From positions 1 to 6,866 of the forward strand of contig JAXDBN010000229.1 in assembly GCA_034678805.1 (NCBI GenBank): DNA of 6,866 nt, in the 5' to 3' direction. This stretch comes from PHAA01 sp034678805 (GTDB taxonomy: Bacteria; Bacillota; Syntrophomonadia; Syntrophomonadales; Syntrophomonadaceae). The notes beneath the pieces are model-generated. The model saw only the letters and a list, made by a program, of their open reading frames with translations. It was not told where the DNA came from and made no database searches. Of the stretch, positions 6,061-6,866 are shown piece by piece; within the stretch, counting starts at the first letter, position 1; the number at the start of each line of letters is the position of its first letter. The translations under genes and the position numbers were made by a program.

Positions 6061-6528
6061 TTAGGCTTGTTTCAAGGCCGCCTTAACCGCCTCGGTAATC
6101 TCTTGATAGCTGGTGCAGCGGCATATATTGGACTGCAGCCACTCGTTTATCACGTCATCACCGGCATCAGGGTGGATATCGATCAGCCCCTGGCAATTCA
6201 TAATAAATCCCGGGGTACAGTAGCCGCACTGGAAGGCGAACTTCTCCACAAACTCCCGCTGAATCGGGGTATTGTCCAGGCCCTCGATGGTGACCACCTC
6301 ATGCCCGATGGCTTCCACCGCCAGCATCAGGCAGGATTTGATCGGCCAGCCGTCTACCAGGACGGTGCAGGCTCCGCAGTCCCCATTCTCACAGCCGGGT
6401 TTGGCCCCGGTCAGCCCCAACCTCTCCCGCAAAGCAAACAGCAGGGTGTCAGCCGGACGTACTGTTAACTTCCTGGTTTCACCATTTACCTTCAGTTCAA
6501 TTACTCCTTCTGCGGTTACCTGTCTCAT
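6061..6528 (-). CDS. [2Fe-2S] subunit of a xanthine-dehydrogenase-family molybdenum hydroxylase
   Basis: The 155-residue protein passes electrons from the molybdenum site to the FAD subunit in a three-subunit hydroxylase of the xanthine dehydrogenase / CO dehydrogenase type. The N-terminal ferredoxin-like domain has the plant-type cluster cysteines C46, C51, C54 and C66 (GCENGDCGACTVLVDG...C). The helical domain has the second cluster at C101, C104, C136 and C138 (FQCGYCTPGF and NICRC). All eight ligands are present and the length is normal for the family. Its start ATG overlaps the stop of the FAD-subunit gene (ATGA), so translation is probably coupled. It is the last gene before a strong terminator, an order matching Mo-FAD-FeS as in the E. 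coli xdhABC operon. Substrate cannot be told from this subunit: purines, nicotinate-like heterocycles, aldehydes and CO are all family substrates. Confidence 0.95.
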   Translation of the reverse strand: MRQVTAEGVIELKVNGETRKLTVRPADTLLFALRERLGLTGAKPGCENGDCGACTVLVDGWPIKSCLMLAVEAIGHEVVTIEGLDNTPIQREFVEKFAFQCGYCTPGFIMNCQGLIDIHPDAGDDVINEWLQSNICRCTSYQEITEAVKAALKQA

Positions 6529-6866
6529 CAGTTACTCGCCCCCAGACTGTTAATAATGTCATGCAGCATTTTTTTCACTGCAAATTGACGGAAGCTGAAC
6601 GAACCTTCAATATCATTCAATGTTTCGGCCGGGATGCAATTAACTGCCTGCTCTACTCTGGCTGCCAGGGGCTGTGCGGTATCGTTTAATTTGTTTTCCA
6701 TATCGGAAATGCGGAAGGGGAAAGGGCACACCCCGCTGAAAGCCACCCGGATCTGGCTTTCGTCCCTGAGCGCGCAGGCGGTTGCCAATGGATAGGTACT
6801 CTTGTCCTGTTTGGTGCGCTTATGATGGTAGTAAGGCAGATCCAGGTATTTCCGCGGGGTTTTGAC
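6528..6866 (-). CDS. FAD-binding subunit of the same molybdenum hydroxylase (C-terminal part)
   Basis: Only the last 112 codons lie in the window; the frame is open through the right edge. The visible part starts VKTPRKYLDLPYYHHKRTKQ and matches the C-terminal domain of FAD subunits of xanthine dehydrogenase / CO dehydrogenase type enzymes (CO_deh_flav_C): YPLATACAL, then IRVAFSGVCPFPFR, ending in a short helical tail. The N-terminal FAD-binding domain is outside. The TTG at 6788 is an internal codon, not the start. The stop TGA overlaps the start of the [2Fe-2S] gene by one base in an ATGA arrangement, confirming an operon. The molybdopterin subunit is not seen and should lie further upstream, beyond the right edge, or elsewhere. 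Confidence 0.88.
   Translation of the reverse strand, partial: VKTPRKYLDLPYYHHKRTKQDKSTYPLATACALRDESQIRVAFSGVCPFPFRISDMENKLNDTAQPLAARVEQAVNCIPAETLNDIEGSFSFRQFAVKKMLHDIINSLGASN

Overview
The window looks like part of a chromosome from a spore-forming, probably anaerobic Clostridia-type Firmicute (Peptococcaceae-like). This is inferred from the kinds of genes present and not from a database match. The clues are a secreted protein with fibronectin type III and copper-amine-oxidase-like domains, a soluble PAS histidine kinase with a sporulation-kinase type H-box, a PAS/sigma-54 activator, a YmaF-family protein, a molybdenum-hydroxylase (xanthine dehydrogenase type) operon and strong G-rich Shine-Dalgarno sequences.

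Layout. Positions 1-291 carry no convincing gene, only an AT-rich hairpin near the edge and the terminator of the next gene. A secreted FN3/FN3/CuAO_N protein lies on the minus strand (292-1374). It is divergent from a cytosolic PAS-histidine kinase on the plus strand (1702-2946). The roughly 330-base region between them holds four copies of a CGTATA core, two of them inside a perfect 12-base inverted repeat, and looks like a shared control region. Convergent with the kinase is a minus-strand group: a sigma-54 activator (5225-3861), a possible decayed membrane-protein remnant (3823-3523), and two small genes not in obvious phage surroundings, encoding a 41-residue helical protein (3465-3340) and a 58-residue two-CxxC protein resembling the Com protein of phage Mu (3308-3132).

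Divergent from the activator is a YmaF-family histidine-rich protein (5508-5843) made of three repeats of about 33 residues, each carrying two HxH motifs. Several copies of a 12-base motif lie in the activator's leader. The right end holds the last two genes of a minus-strand molybdenum-hydroxylase operon: the C-terminal part of the FAD subunit (entering from the window edge) and the complete [2Fe-2S] subunit, with ATGA overlap and a clean intrinsic terminator.

How the parts fit together. The clear functional unit is the hydroxylase operon. The sigma-54 activator may control it, the YmaF gene or a remote target; the sequence does not settle this. The kinase probably feeds a sporulation-type phosphorelay. 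The most unusual items are the Com-like/41-residue pair, the repeat architecture of the YmaF protein and the two clusters of repeated operator-like motifs. I see no CRISPR array, tRNA, rRNA or insertion sequence.
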